Shown here: one piece after another, positions 43,947 through 55,555 of the stretch | How the letters are laid out: each line of letters opens with the position of its first letter | How positions within the stretch are numbered: position 1 is the first letter of the stretch | Assembly (NCBI GenBank): GCA_020284085.1 | Contig: JACEVL010000130.1 | Span: forward strand, 4,507,558 to 4,571,557 | Source: Aporrectodea caliginosa | Lineage: Eukaryota; Annelida; Clitellata; Crassiclitellata; Lumbricidae | Direction of reading: 5' to 3' | Length of the DNA: 64,000 nt | Position numbers and translations under genes: made by a program | Notes under the pieces: model-generated | Seen by the model: only the letters and a program-made list of their open reading frames with translations | Database searches by the model: none | What the model was told of the DNA's origin: nothing

Positions 43947-44224
43947 TAATATGAATAGATTAAAAATGTGTTAAAAAGATTTTTTTTTAAATTTGTTGTT
44001 GTTTGTCTTTGTTTTTTTAAACTGCATTTTGTATATTATTATGTTAATATGGTTTTTGTTTTTGTATTGATTGATTCCTTATGTAAACATTTGTAATTTA
44101 AGTAAGAATCTCATGTCAAAATTATATGTATAATAAATAACCATAAAGCTTTATTAAAAATTAAAATTAAGAAATTAAGAAAATCTGGTGAAATTACATT
44201 ACTATTTTATATTTATGTCTATAG
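43947..44224. other. AT-rich stretch, nothing recognised
   Basis: Homopolymer T runs and AT-rich sequence between the LINE 5' end and a tandem duplication. No module or ORF. Confidence 0.5.
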
Positions 44225-44635
44225 CATATGATAAAGAACTGTGATTTTAAATCTGTGACTATACATGTATTTCTTTAGTAATATTTGATTGCAATGTTTG
44301 AAAATTCAAAGTAGAATAGAAATAAATTGTTTATGATATTTTCTTCAAAGCATTGTATAACTTGTCTGCAAGTATCATAGATATTAATAGCTGAGTTATA
44401 TTATGATGTCAATCAATGAATATAACATATAACATATGAAAAAGAACTGTGATTTTTAATCTGTGACTATACATGTATTTCTTTAATAATATTTGATTGC
44501 AATGTTTGAAAATTCAAAGTAGAATAGAAATAAATTGTTTATGATATTTCTGCAAAGCATTGTATAGCTTACCTGCAAGTATCATAGATATTAATAGCTG
44601 AGTTATATTATGTCAAACAATGAATATCAGTGACA
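44225..44635. repeat. Tandem duplication of about 208 bp
   Basis: CATATG...AAGAACTGTGATTTT at 44225 and 44433, then TGACTATACATGTATTTC, GCAATGTTTGAAAATTC and ATTAATAGCTGAGTTATATT in both. The copies differ by a few substitutions and small indels. Confidence 0.92.
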
Positions 44636-45440
44636 TTGTAAAATACTGTTTAGACGCCTTTAAATGGTGTCATTTGAACTCTATTAATTCTTTGTTTTTT
44701 TAAGTTGTATTGTACATAATTTTGAATTGTCGTCAACGGCCTTTGATGTCATATGATGACGGTAAACTTGTGAATAAAAAAAAAACTTGAACGGACCTGC
44801 TAGCCGTAAGACAGCCTATCGTTAAATGCACAATGCTGCCAATATTGTTACGATCTGCTAGACACCTCTAATTGGCTCTCAACCGACGATATATAGTTGA
44901 CATTTTCGCTAAATCGTTACTGCTTCATTTGTATATAATCCCTGTTAATAATTATTATGAAGTAAGGTTGGCGTTTACGGCTCTCGCATCCACAAGATAT
45001 CGTTAAACACTGCATACTACCAGAGCTATGAATATCAGCATAGAATAGATAGTTATTTTATTATTCATTGTATAGCGACATCTTGTGGTTGCCAAGGTCT
45101 TCACATCGACCGCTTCTGACGCAGAGAAATCCTCATCTATAAGTGATTGAATTCCAACATTAAGAGATCTTTCCAGGTTTAACCATGTATCTTGACTCCT
45201 TTAAATATCTTTCAACCGACGGTAGATGCCGACTCTGTAAACTCCGCCTCTACATGTCCGTGCATTAAAGCCAGGCAGTGCCAGTCCCAAGCCTAGATGA
45301 AGGAGGAGGGTGACGCTAATGACTTTTGTAATCACACACTGGCTTTAAACTGAAACAACAACTACTACAATTAAAACGGCCTTTGACGTCATAAAACGAC
45401 GTTAAACCTTGGAATAGTAATAATAATAATATTTCTAAAA
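44636..45440. repeat. Composite background: B, A, A, D
   Basis: B (44650), A (about 44725-44775), ACCTGCTAGCCGTAAGACAG (about 44794), A with CCACAAGATATCG (about 44990), GCGACATCTTGTGGTTGCC (45065), GAAATCCTCATCTATAAGTG and sense D (45240-45360) with a CAACTACTAC tail. It parallels 7.2-8.0, 50.7-51.85 and 61.87-62.3 kb. Confidence 0.65.
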
Positions 45441-46648
45441 CCCACAGGTTGCTATTTGTATAGAAAAAGAGTAAAATTGACAAAAAGAACGTAAATTAAA
45501 CAGAGCCTTTGATGCCATAAAACGGTCTATTGTAGTTGAAAGCTTAATAAAAATAAAGAAATAAATAAACAAATGAAGAAAGATGAATCTTCAATGTCAC
45601 AAAAAACCTTATGCTGCCTGAAATGGGACAACACAGAAAAGAAATTAATCAACCGCGCCTACTGCCTATGAAAAGAGCCCAAAAATGAAAGACTGATGTA
45701 ATAATATACATAATAGATATATGACACGTCGAGCTCATTAGCCGAAAAAAACAGAAGAAACAAATGAATATAATTTTAAGAAATAAGTTTTAAAAATGAA
45801 CTAAAACCGCCATAGCCACAAACTGTTGTTCAACACAGGGTACTACAAATTACGTTGCAATCTTGTATGATTAACACCTTTATATCGATGCTGAAGAAGC
45901 TATATATAGTGCATAATATTTAAATTTCGTAAGTCGCTTGAAACCTTCTAAAATTGTTGCTGAACTCTTGGAATTCTTCCACCAGGCGTCGGTTTAACCC
46001 CCGAATAAAATGTAAAGTTCAGTTAAATAGGGTTCACGTCGACGGCCGCAGGATGTCGCTAGATAATAATGGTGAAAGTAATTACCACGGGCTTTTATTG
46101 AAATATCTTAAGTTTAAGTAATTTAGTTATCGAGAATTTTTTATCGGTTGATATTAAAATATTTCAAAGTTAAATTTTGGTTATCGAGAGGGTTGAATTT
46201 TAAATTTTTAGCCGACGGGTATTAACTTAGTTCATGAAACTTTATTTAAATGTTGCGATAAGTTTACTGACTGCGGGGTCCCCAAGGTGAAAGACCAGCT
46301 AAAACGAAGCCGGTTTAAACGAGGGTAAAGGAAGAGGGAGACGCTAACCATGATGGACCTAATAATAACACACCTTCGTTAAACAGAAACTACCAACCCA
46401 CCCTAGACTCTTCCAATGTCGTGTACTCAATTTCACCACTGTCGTTCTCGGATGGTGCCAGGCCCAGGCATCTATTAAGGAGGAGGGTCACACCAATGGC
46501 CCTGACAGCCTAAGATGTCGCTATACATAGCCTAATGGAATTTACAATTAGGCCTAACGGCCTTTAATAGTGGGATGATGCCGGTCTAACACCTGACTAA
46601 TGGGAGAAGTCGACGTTAACCATATTAGTCGTAAAACGGGATCTTCTA
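45441..46648. repeat. AT-rich background with scattered A and D modules
   Basis: Mostly AT-rich without clear structure to 46260. A D-like stretch lies at about 46320-46390, then sense D at about 46450-46500, and A-like fragments to 46600. No gene. Confidence 0.45.
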
Positions 46649-46650
46649 TA

Positions 46651-47611
46651 CACCGTGTCTCAATAAAAACTGTGCTAAATTGTTTCTGTCAGAACTTCGT
46701 CAAATTTCCACCAATTTTAATAAGTTTTGGTAGGTAGATGACAAAATGGCTGAAATTTTATGCTATGCATGAATTTTCCACCTCACCTGACTCATATCAC
46801 CGCACTACCTTGTTAAACACAGATGTACCAATTTTCATATAACGCTTACATTTTAACAATTAGAGTGCTCAGATTTTGTTCATCAGTTCGTTAGAGGGCG
46901 TCAAAGTGAATGGGGCATACTATCGCGACAACCTTCTTGCCCAGAAACTACTGCCAGACATACGCCGGATATCCCAGGGCGACTTCTTTGGCTTTCAACA
47001 AAATGGCGCCCCGGCGCATCGAGCACGCGACACTGTCTTTTCCTGGAGCGAGAAACGCCCGACTTTATACCTCCAACACTGTTGCCGCCGAATTCACCGG
47101 ATCTTAACCCAGTCGACTATAGCATATGGAGTGTGCTGCAGGAGAAGGTTTACCGCTCCAGAATAGCCAACGTCGACGAACTCAAAACGCGTCTGATCGA
47201 CGAGTGGGCGCTCTTTGACCAGTCGATCGTTGATGCTGCTATCGGCCAGTGGCGTCGCCGTCTAAGCGCTTGTGTTCGTGTAAGCGGGGCACATTTAATT
47301 GGTATGACAGATCTGCTTAAAAGTGTTAAAATTGGTGCTCGAAATGTGCCCCGCTTAAACGGACACAAGCGCTTAGACGGCGACAAAATCTGAGCACTCT
47401 AATTGTTAAAATTTAAGCGTTACATGAAACTTGGTACATCTGTGTTTAACAAAGTAGTGCGGTGATATGAGTCAGGTGAGGTGGAAAATTTATGCATAGC
47501 ATAAAATTTCAGCCATTTTGCCATCTACCTACCAAAACTTATTAAAATTGGTGGAAATTTGACGAAGTTCTGACAGAAACAATTTAGCACAGTTTTTATT
47601 GAGACACGGTG
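46651..47611. mobile_element. Mariner-type (Tc1/mariner superfamily) element with 229-bp inverted ends
   Basis: Flanked by TA at 46649-46650 and 47612-47613. The terminal inverted repeats are unusually long: 46651-46879 and 47383-47611, starting CACCGTGTCTCAATAAAAAC, with few mismatches. Between them lies only the 3' part of a transposase gene (see next entry). A 43-bp inverted repeat (47254-47296 with 47342-47384) adjoins the right end. The whole is 961 bp and internally deleted. Confidence 0.92.
46880..47300 (+). pseudogene. Mariner-type transposase, C-terminal fragment
   Basis: The first frame reads GVKVNGAYYRDNLL, LLPDIRRISQGDFFGF, then QQNGAPAHRARDTVF. After a one-base frameshift (between about 47040 and 47085) the reading continues PPNSPDLNPVDYSIWSVLQ, KVYRSRIANVDELK and QWRRRLSACV. 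QQDGAPAH and SPDLNPVDY are the second and third catalytic blocks of mariner-like DDE/D enzymes. Here the second Asp reads as Asn (codon at 47002). The third Asp is at 47115, about 37 residues later once the frameshift is allowed for, which suggests a DD37D-type enzyme. The N-terminal DNA-binding part and first Asp are absent. Non-functional. Confidence 0.9.
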
Positions 47612-47613
47612 TA

Positions 47614-48564
47614 CATCTCTTTTGATGTTACTTTATTAGATACCTTTTTGAAGATTATTGCTTAGCTATAAATAGCCGATTGCGTACATTGGTTTAATTC
47701 CAGTCAGCTCCGAGTGTTAATTTTACCATAGAATGGTGAGAACTGTTCAGAAAAATTACACACGTCTTTAAAGGGTGATATTGTTCAAGCCTGACAGTGC
47801 CAGTCCCAAGCCTAGATAAAGGAGGAGGGCGACGCCAATGGTCTGTGTTACCACACAGTGGTCGTTAAGCAGTAAACAAGTAAGTTTAATTAAGCTGTCA
47901 TTATCGGCTAGTATTTATTATGCCATAATAACGGTGAAAACTCCTCAGAATAATTATTATTATTTCTATCGACGTAAACGACCTTTGTTGCCAAACGATG
48001 TTGATTGGTCATACATGTAATTCTTACTCTTACTCAATTCAAACATTACGTTTGAATTGTATGAAAAAATATTTACAATCAATGTAAATCCGATTTGGTG
48101 CCAGGCATAAGATGTCGTCAGACTGTTGTATACAACCCATTTGTCCGTTTAACTACCGTTACTAACCTACATGTATATTGGACTGGTGCCTGGAAGAGCA
48201 TTAGAACGACGCTAACCATTTCCGCTATGAAACAGCATTTTCCTCACACAACTCTTTTATTTTGACATTCTATACACCTCTTTTAAAGAATTTCATTTGA
48301 CTATAAGATGGTGAGTCTATCGGCTTTTGATTACCTAAAGAGGAACTAGGCTTCTGATAATATTCACAAAACGGTGAGAACTGTTGAAAAGGAATTTTCT
48401 TATCTACGTCAAGACAACGACTTTGATGATTTCACACTGGATACAACTAGCCATGTTACGATCTGCTTCGCATGTTTTACATATTGATTGCTGAATATCT
48501 ATGGTATTACCCTTCAACTGTTTATCTATGGTATTAGGCCTACCCTTCAACTGTTTATCTATGA
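47614..48564. repeat. Background repeat mosaic
   Basis: B-like at 47640, sense D at about 47795-47870, A at about 47970 and 48100, D/A remnants near 48180-48240, B-like at about 48270, A at about 48410. A short duplication TTCAACTGTTTATCTATG occurs at about 48512 and 48546. No gene. Confidence 0.55.
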
Positions 48565-49205
48565 TATTAAGTAAGTAAGTAAGTAAGAATATTCTTTATT
48601 TGACTACCAGCAAACGCACAGTAGCTTACAGAAGAAATAAATAATACAAACATTTATGCAAAGTCATATAACATTCTCATAACAAAACTTCTTTTTGCAA
48701 AGGCATCAATTCTAGGTAGGGTGAGATCATGTGGTCTGGGTCGCGTATTGTATGGAGTGACCATACAGGGAGGGTGGAGGTCGTGAAGGACGTGACAAGG
48801 TTTGAGAGAATTGAACGGAAAAGAGTAGAATCAGCTCTAGAACAGTGTTTGTCAACACTAGGAAAATCTGCAGGGAGGAAGCCTGAACGGGTCAATTTTC
48901 TCAGAATACCGTTAAGGCGTTTACGCTCCCCTACAGTGGCAAATCCCCACCAAACAGGGGAGGCATAAAGTAGCCGTGCGAGGGTAGTAGCTCTAACAAC
49001 GTCAAAGAGACGTTGACCGTGGAGACCGTGGGCGACCAAAACACGTAGCGCGAACATGGATTGTCGGGCTTTGCAGCATATTTTGTCAATGTGTGCCCCA
49101 AGGCCAATCCGATCAGAGATAGTGACACCCAAAATAACCATCTCCTGGACCCTCTCGATGCCAGGGCTGAGGGGAGGGCGGGCAATAGGTTTGGACCTCG
49201 GTCAT
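48565..49205 (-). mobile_element. LINE fragment, RT C-terminal region, minus strand
   Basis: A 154-codon frame (49141-48677) reads MVILGVTISDRIGLGAHIDK, CCKARQSMFALRVLVAHGLH, TLARLLYASPVWWGFA and RLNGILRKLTRSGFLP, then loses frame near a RDPDHMISPYLE end. It belongs to the same WWGF-type LINE family as 37.75-38.40 kb. The antisense tail is AAGTAAGTAAGTAAG (48571) and the body is 5'-truncated at about 49205, where the composite unit resumes at GACACTGGTATCC. Confidence 0.88.
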
Positions 49206-50285
49206 CTGACACTGGTATCCTGTTTTTAACGAAACGCTCTACGTAACCGTATTTAGATAGTTTTGTGTAATTTTATAATACTGAGCAGTTTGAAGAAATC
49301 TGTTATGTAGGCAACGCGAACACTGCACGATCCAGTTAAACACTAAATATTGCTAATAATGTTGGATCTGTTAAGACACCTTTAAATAAGTTCAAGATGA
49401 CGTTATACATAGGAAACAAATGCTTCTTCGTTCAATTTCTTCTTCATGCGGGTTCAAGTTGCATAGCTTACGGTTAAACGTTTCTAATCAGCAAATTCTG
49501 TCACGAACTGGCGACTGAAGGAAACTGTGAAGCATAGCAATTATATTAAAAGATGTCTAAGCAGATCATAACATTATTGACTTAGGTTAGATTTTGTAAT
49601 AGTTGGTCATCAAGTAGTTCATTGAGAAGCAGGAACTACTTAAGATTAAAATCCAAATCAACCCCAATACTCAAATCCAATCTCTGGTAAAGCCTGTCCT
49701 AAGCCTAGTTAAAAGAGGAGGGCATATTGTGGCATACTGCGGTAGAGCTACTCCTTGCGTTAAATTAAAAGTCATAATAGTGACACCCATTTTATGAAGC
49801 CTTGAACAGAATATACAGTAACTGTTATCCATGCCTGTTACAATTTTTAACTCAGCCACTAAGATATACAGGATGGGTAAGGTAAAGCGTATGTGAACGG
49901 CCTTGGCAGCCGTTAAACACTGGACACTACTTAACATATCTTCAGCTTTAAAGCTGTATTATGAGAAAATAATTTCTGTCTACGTTGACGGCCTTTGTTA
50001 CCATAAAATGTCGTTAAACTCGGGATCCATCGATTCGTTCAATAAAAGAAAATACCGTAATTAATATGTAAGTTAAGGTCGTCTTTACCGACCCTGGCAG
50101 TCAGAAGATGTCGCTAAAGACTGGATACTACTAATTTTTGTTACGATCTCCTTCGACACCCTTTATTAGCTTTCAAAGGATGCTATATATTCGACATTTT
50201 CATTAGAACACTAGCTGTCTAGTTATGTTCTGCAAGGTCGATGGTAACGGCTCTTGTAGCCACAAATATCGTTATTCACTGAAGG
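49206..50285. repeat. Composite repeat and module A copies
   Basis: ACACTGGTATCCTGTTTTTA (49207), AGTTAAACACTAAATATTGC, B (49372), TCACGAACTGGCGACTGAAG (49501), sense D remnant (about 49690-49730), and A at about 49905. 49945-50040 is a diverged relative of the micro-SINE (AAAGCTGTATTATGAG to GTCGTTAAACTCGGGATCC). A and B again to 50200. Confidence 0.6.
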
Positions 50286-50289
50286 AACA

Positions 50290-50475
50290 GCAGGAAGAAG
50301 AGCAATCCCTTAATCTGGTACGCAGAGGAAGCCACCAGTATGAAGTGCTAGCGACTTCATTTTTCTTGGTCACGGCATATGAAGGCAAGTGACCTGTCCT
50401 CTCCCTCTTCGTATGATCCTCCCACTGACAGTGTTCGATCAGTGTACTCACTACAGTTGAGTTTGCACGAGCTCT
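50290..50475 (-). mobile_element. SINE (family 2), partial
   Basis: On the minus strand: GAGTACACTGATCGAACACT, GTCAGTGGGAGGATC and AATGAAGTCGCTAGCACTTC. It lacks the tRNA-like head. Confidence 0.65.
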
Positions 50476-51952
50476 CACATTTTACACCTCAGTTCTGCTA
50501 ATAATGTTGTCATCAGCGCAGGCAGTCTATACATATACTTCCACAAACTCTTATGATGTTGTCGTAATAGACACCTTTTTATACAAAATTATTTGTCTAT
50601 AAATACCTACGGCACGACGCTACATGTAACTTTTGTGTAAGTCGGAATGTTTCTTACTTCATAGGAACGGTGAGAACTGTTCAAACAAATTTCTGGCGAC
50701 GTCAACGGCCTTTGTTGCCAGAAGATGTCGTTAAACGCGGGATTCATGCATGTGACAGTGCGAATCGGCAATTGTTTTATTTGCGTAAGATATCACTTAT
50801 GTTGCATTACATCATAGATGTTATTAACTGTACTATTTTCTGTCGCTAAACAATGAATACTAATGACATTGTAAAGTTCTGTGTTTGCACCTTTAAATGG
50901 TGTCTTTCGCACGCTTTGAATTCACTTTCACTGCATTATATGTGATTAAATTGTCGCCAACGGCCTTTGATGTCATACGACGACGTTAAACTTTGGAATA
51001 AAAATAGTTCGTTCAAAATGAAAAAATGACGCAATAAAGGAAGAGTTTAACGGTCCCGGCAACCATAAGATGTCTGTAAACACATGTTACTATTAAAATG
51101 CAATGATTTGCTTCGACACCCTTAAATAGCTTTGAATCGACGCTATATATTTTACATTTTCGTTGCTGTAATATGCCAAAAACTAATCTTTGTCGGCGGC
51201 AACGACCTATGTTGTCATAAGCTGCCGTTAAACTGTGGATCCAATCCAATCGTTGTTAATAAGATTGACGAGAAAACAGTATATAATGATTTATATGAAT
51301 AAGAGATTGACAACAATCACCTGTCACAGCATCCTATCAGAAATGGAATCCAAACCAAGAAGAGAGAAAGCAAACTGATGATAGACAGTATACGAAAATG
51401 AACTTAATCCGTCAGAAACTTTAAATACGTCAACATCCTATCAGAAACGGAATCAAAGACGAGAAAAGAAAGAAAAGAAAACTTATGAGAACATTACAAT
51501 AAAATGAACTGAAATACATCAAAAACTTAAAGACGTCAACAGCCTTGTAGCTATAGGATGTCGTTAAATATTGGATTAATAATAATAATCGTTAGTAAGT
51601 CACCGTTGTTTGGCTGATAAAAGAAGGTCAACGTTTAAAGGCCCTGGCAGCCACGAACACTGGATACTTACAGAGCTATCTATATCGGTATAAACGGATC
51701 TGCCATTATTCATCGCATAACTTCATCTTGTGGTTGCCCTGACCCTCACATCGACAGCTTCTGACGCAAATAAATCCTAATCTATACGCGATTGGAGTCC
51801 AAAGTGAAGAGATTCTACGAGGTTTAACAACATATCTTTATGCATCAAAGGCCGTTGGTATCGGAAGGAAAATTTATTGTACAGTTTTCAGCTATTATAG
51901 CTGATCAAGCGTCTGTAATGAGCCAAGACTTAGTGTGTCATGAACTGGCGAT
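50476..51952 (+). repeat. Composite repeat, upstream part of copy 3
   Basis: B-like at 50568, A at about 50695-50740, B at about 50888, A at about 50955-50995, A/B at about 51050-51130, ACTTCATCTTGTGGTTGCC (51709) and ATTCTACGAGGTTTAACAAC (about 51812). Parallels 44.64-45.2 and 61.87-62.3 kb. Confidence 0.6.
51166..51249 (+). mobile_element. Micro-SINE copy 10
   Basis: CTGTAATATGCC to GGATCCAATCCAA, with TCGTTG immediately before and after (51160-51165 and 51250-51255). Inserted in a B module. Confidence 0.85.
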
Positions 51953-52384
51953 TTAACCCTCTAAAGGATATGGGACATATATGTCCCATGTCAGAAAAAA
52001 GAGCCTGGATTTATTAGATTGAACAAATTGGTTTGTTTGACGATTTTATTTATTAGTTCAGTATTTTATTAATCTAACTGTGACCTTTTAATGAGTTTCC
52101 GCACATTCTATGGGCCAGATTTTTTTATTTTAAGATTATTAATTTTTTTAGATAAAATACAAACTTTGTCATATTTTATTTTTTCTTACAATGGAATAAT
52201 ACATTACAAAACTTTTAAATAATGTACATCGACTCTTCACAAAAGAGGATATTCATTGACAAGAACCATTTCTATCACAGCCTTGCAGATTTTGAAGAAA
52301 ATCTTCATGGGACATATATGTCCCATTGTTCCTTAAGCAATGTCATAAAATGCATGTACAAAATGCCTGTACATGAAAGGGCAT

Positions 52385-52487
52385 TGTAAAAACGTACATA
52401 GATGCATTCATGCATACTTGCATACACACATACAAACATATTATACATACATGTGTACATGCATACACATATATATATATGCATGCA

Positions 52488-52520
<33 letters not shown>

Positions 52521-52850
52521 GCATGCATAGAGGCATATATAACATTCACACTTACACATCTATACATGCATTCACACATACATAGATACATACATAATAC
52601 TTACATGTACATATATATGCATCCATATGTACATACATATATACATACATACATATATATGCATACATAGAAAGATATGTACATGCATACACACATATAT
52701 ACATACATATACAGTACACATACATACACAAATACATGTATGCATGCATATGTACATCCATCCATTCATACATACATGCATACATAAATACATACATACA
52801 TACATACATACATACATACATACATACATACATACATACAAATATGCCAA
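52385..52850. repeat. ACAT/ATAC tetranucleotide microsatellite
   Basis: CATACATACATACATACATA runs with ATAT and TGCA variants over about 465 bp, inside piggyBac element 2. Tyr/His/Cys ORFs on both strands are artefacts. Confidence 0.95.
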
Positions 52851-52879
52851 GGGCCTGCAGGCATACAAGAGGAGACATT

Positions 52880-53547
52880 CAGTCCCTCCAAACAACGGAC
52901 AAGCAGATGAACTTTTTCATGTGGATGGACACAAAGGCTGACCATCTCGTATCCAATTGAGAACCATCCATAGGTACAGAACCTATACATAGACGTCAGA
53001 AGGTTCCACTGTGAAGGTTGTTATCAACGTTCCATCGTGGGTGAAAGAATAAGCTTACAGCAATTAATAATGTGGGAGGAGTTGATCTGGAAGACCAGCT
53101 CAACTTGTATTATGTAATATAGAATTTGATGCCGATATATTATCTGAGAGTGATGTTTGATAGCCTGGATAAAGCAGTTGTGAATGGCTACTTGAATTAC
53201 AAGTCTCACAACAGACACCAAAGTAACACATTCAGAGTTCAGAGAGCAGGTGGTTCGTGGTCTCATAGGTACTTATACTTCCAGGAAGAATGCTTTTCCG
53301 ACTGAAGCCATCAAGAGAAAGGCGTCTCCAGTGTTTATACATAATCATTTGCATCACATCATGCCCGATAGGAAGAGATGCAAGCTTAGTCACAAGAGGG
53401 GCAAAGATAAAAAGTCAAGATTTCAGTGTGCCACCTGTAGTGTTGCTCTATGTTTGCAAAGTGACCGTAACTGTTTCACCAAGTTCCACACTAACTATCT
53501 ATCTATCATATCTGTTCAATTAAATTCGTTGCTACTTGGTACATGAT
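52880..53547 (+). pseudogene. piggyBac transposase, C-terminal fragment
   Basis: Translation across frames gives FFMWMDTKADHLVSN, then a PSWVKE-like stretch, NNVGGVDLEDQLNLYY (the conserved GGVDxxDQ block with a catalytic Asp), a stop, MFDSLDKAVVNGYLNYKS, and after a frameshift EQVVRGLIGTYTSRK. The last part holds a cysteine-rich segment RKRCKLSHKRGKDKKSRFQC, then ATCSVALCL and NCFTKFHT. C-x-C and CxxC-type spacing with a final His is the C-terminal cysteine-rich domain of piggyBac transposases. The RNase-H-like core upstream is lost. Stops and frameshifts make it inactive. It belongs to the element bounded by TTAA at 51953 and 53777. Confidence 0.88.
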
Positions 53548-53780
53548 CATATTCTGACATTTAATCAACAAAATGCAACATAGCACAAAAATGTACTTTT
53601 ACTGCCTAACGGACAATGGGACATATCTGTCCCATAAAATAAAAGTGACCATAATGTAAATGTGTACTACTAAGTATAAAATAAACTACATCATGTTGAC
53701 ACGAGAACCCTAGACAATGTATTTGTGTTAGTTTTGAACATTTTGCAGACCAAAAAAAATCTTGTCCCTTAGAGGGTTAA

Positions 53781-55551
53781 AGCAACTGTGACGCATACAT
53801 CTAGAGATATCTAAGGAGAGCATAACATTATTAGCATAGATTAGATTCTTTTCAATTGCCGTTTAACGACGTTGTGTCATAACAAAGATGAGTGACGTTG
53901 CCCTCCTCCTTTACCCGGCTTCAGACTGGCACCACTAGAGTATGGTCAGTGGCAGTGTCAAGTTTCTTGACGTTGACCTTACCCTATAATATGTTGATTA
54001 CCTGCTGTTGAGGATGTTACTAGAGATTGCTTAAGTTACCAATAGTTAAAGAACATCTTCGGGCCTCAAAGACCGTTAACGTCGATGAAGAAATATTTTG
54101 TTGAGGTTTTTATTGCTCTTACGATTGGATTGGATCCACAGTTTAACGGCAGCTTATGGCAACATAGGCCGTTGCCGCCGACAAAGATTAGTTTTTGGCA
54201 TATTACAGCTCTTTAAATGCAAATTTCCAACATATACTGTCGAGAGAAAGCTTTTTAAAGGTGTCTTATCCGGTACATCTCAAACTTACCGATACTGTGG
54301 ACGGGTACTTGATTTACCAGCAGACCACCTTTCAACATCAGCTTACATAGCACATAATATATTATGCTATATTAAAATTGAGATTTCATTCTAATTTGTT
54401 GTCACTGTTTAATACAAGTGTACTTTTTTAAATTGAGTGTCGAATTATTAACTTTATATTAACGCTATGTCTTGATATAATTTTTATGTTTTACATTGTA
54501 TACAATACAATTTTTATTTGAATACTATAAAATGTTTGAATCCGGTTATCCGGTAATCAATCCGAGGCAGGGTGACCAATCACTCGTGAACCGGTAACGG
54601 ACCAAGGACCACAGTTTGAGTAGCACTCGTCTAATCAAATGGTATTAGTAGCATCGAGTGTTTAACGACGTCTTATGGGTGTCAGAGGACTTCAACCTTC
54701 AATTACATATTAATGGCCGTTAGAGAGAGACATATAGCATTTTAACGAAAATGTCGACTATATATCGCCGATTAAAAACTATTTAAAGGTGTCTAAGTTT
54801 ATCGTAATATTAACTTACAGTGTCATTGACGTCATCCTTAAATTATTAACAATTTAGCGTTTAAAAATTTCGACCTTATATCGCGGGTATGATATTATTT
54901 AAGGGTGTCTGCATAGATCGTAATATCATTAATAGTATCCAATGTGTAACGACGTCTTATAGATCTCATGGCCGTTGACATCGACTTTACCTCACCATCT
55001 AACTTCAAAAAGGTCGAGGTATTCATTGGTAAGTTATTTCAACGCATGATCATTAGTAGTTACTACTTGACGATGCTGTGCATAACAAAGATAACTATTG
55101 GCGACTCCCTGCTTCATCATCGATGCTTGGGACTGGCACGACCAGAGGGCGCACCATGGCGGTGTTGACCATGGCTTTAGTTTGCTCACCGGACTACACA
55201 GAGTTGGTTACAAGCTATGTTTCGGTTTCGCCTTGAATAATATCCCGGCGAGAGTAAAACCTATATCACAGTTACTGTGGATTGAATACGTTGATTTGAA
55301 GGCCGCATTTAACTAGGACACTGGTAGCCTGTTTTAAACACAATGCTCTACGTAAACCTCTTTACAAAGTTTTGTTTATTTTTTTAACTGAGCAATTTCA
55401 AGAAATCTGTTATTTAGGCAACGAGAACGTTGCACTATCCATTTAAGCACTGAATACTATTAATAATGGTTGGATCTGTCGAGACACCTTTAAATAGGTT
55501 CGAATCGACGTCATAATTATATTTGACAAATTTTACTCGATCATTAACTCT
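53781..55551 (+). repeat. Composite repeat unit, copy 3, main part
   Basis: ATCTAAGGAGAGCATAAC, antisense D (53865-53930), AGTATGGTCAGTGGCAG (53939), TTTAAAGGTGTCTTATCCGG (54256), GTGTTTAACGACGTCTTATG (54658), a second smaller B/A cycle (54785-54990), antisense D (55060-55140), GTGGATTGAATACG (55278), B (55484). It matches copies 1 and 2. No conserved ORF. Confidence 0.65.
54123..54211 (-). mobile_element. Micro-SINE copy 11
   Basis: GATTGGATTGGATCCACAG to ATTACAGCTC, antisense, with GCTCTT near both sides as a short duplication. The CCAAT tail resembles copies 4, 9 and 10. Confidence 0.85.
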
Positions 55552-55555
55552 TTAA

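Larger units (their letters stand above)
51957..53776 (+). mobile_element. piggyBac element 2 with decayed transposase (TTAA target)
   Basis: TTAA at 51953-51956 and 53777-53780. Inverted ends are CCCTCTAAAGG on the left and CCCTTAGAGGG on the right. The flanks rejoin a known background phrase (TGAACTGGCGA...GCAACTGTGA, compare 49.50 kb), so the insertion is clean. The palindrome ATGGGACATATATGTCCCAT occurs at 51970-51989 and 52307-52326, with a one-base variant at 53616-53635. The 3' part of a transposase gene remains; the 5' part is replaced by a microsatellite. Confidence 0.93.

Noticed and set aside
52305..52990. Tyr/His- and Met/Cys-rich ORFs on both strands
   Set aside because: Products of the ACAT/ATAC array inside the piggyBac element.
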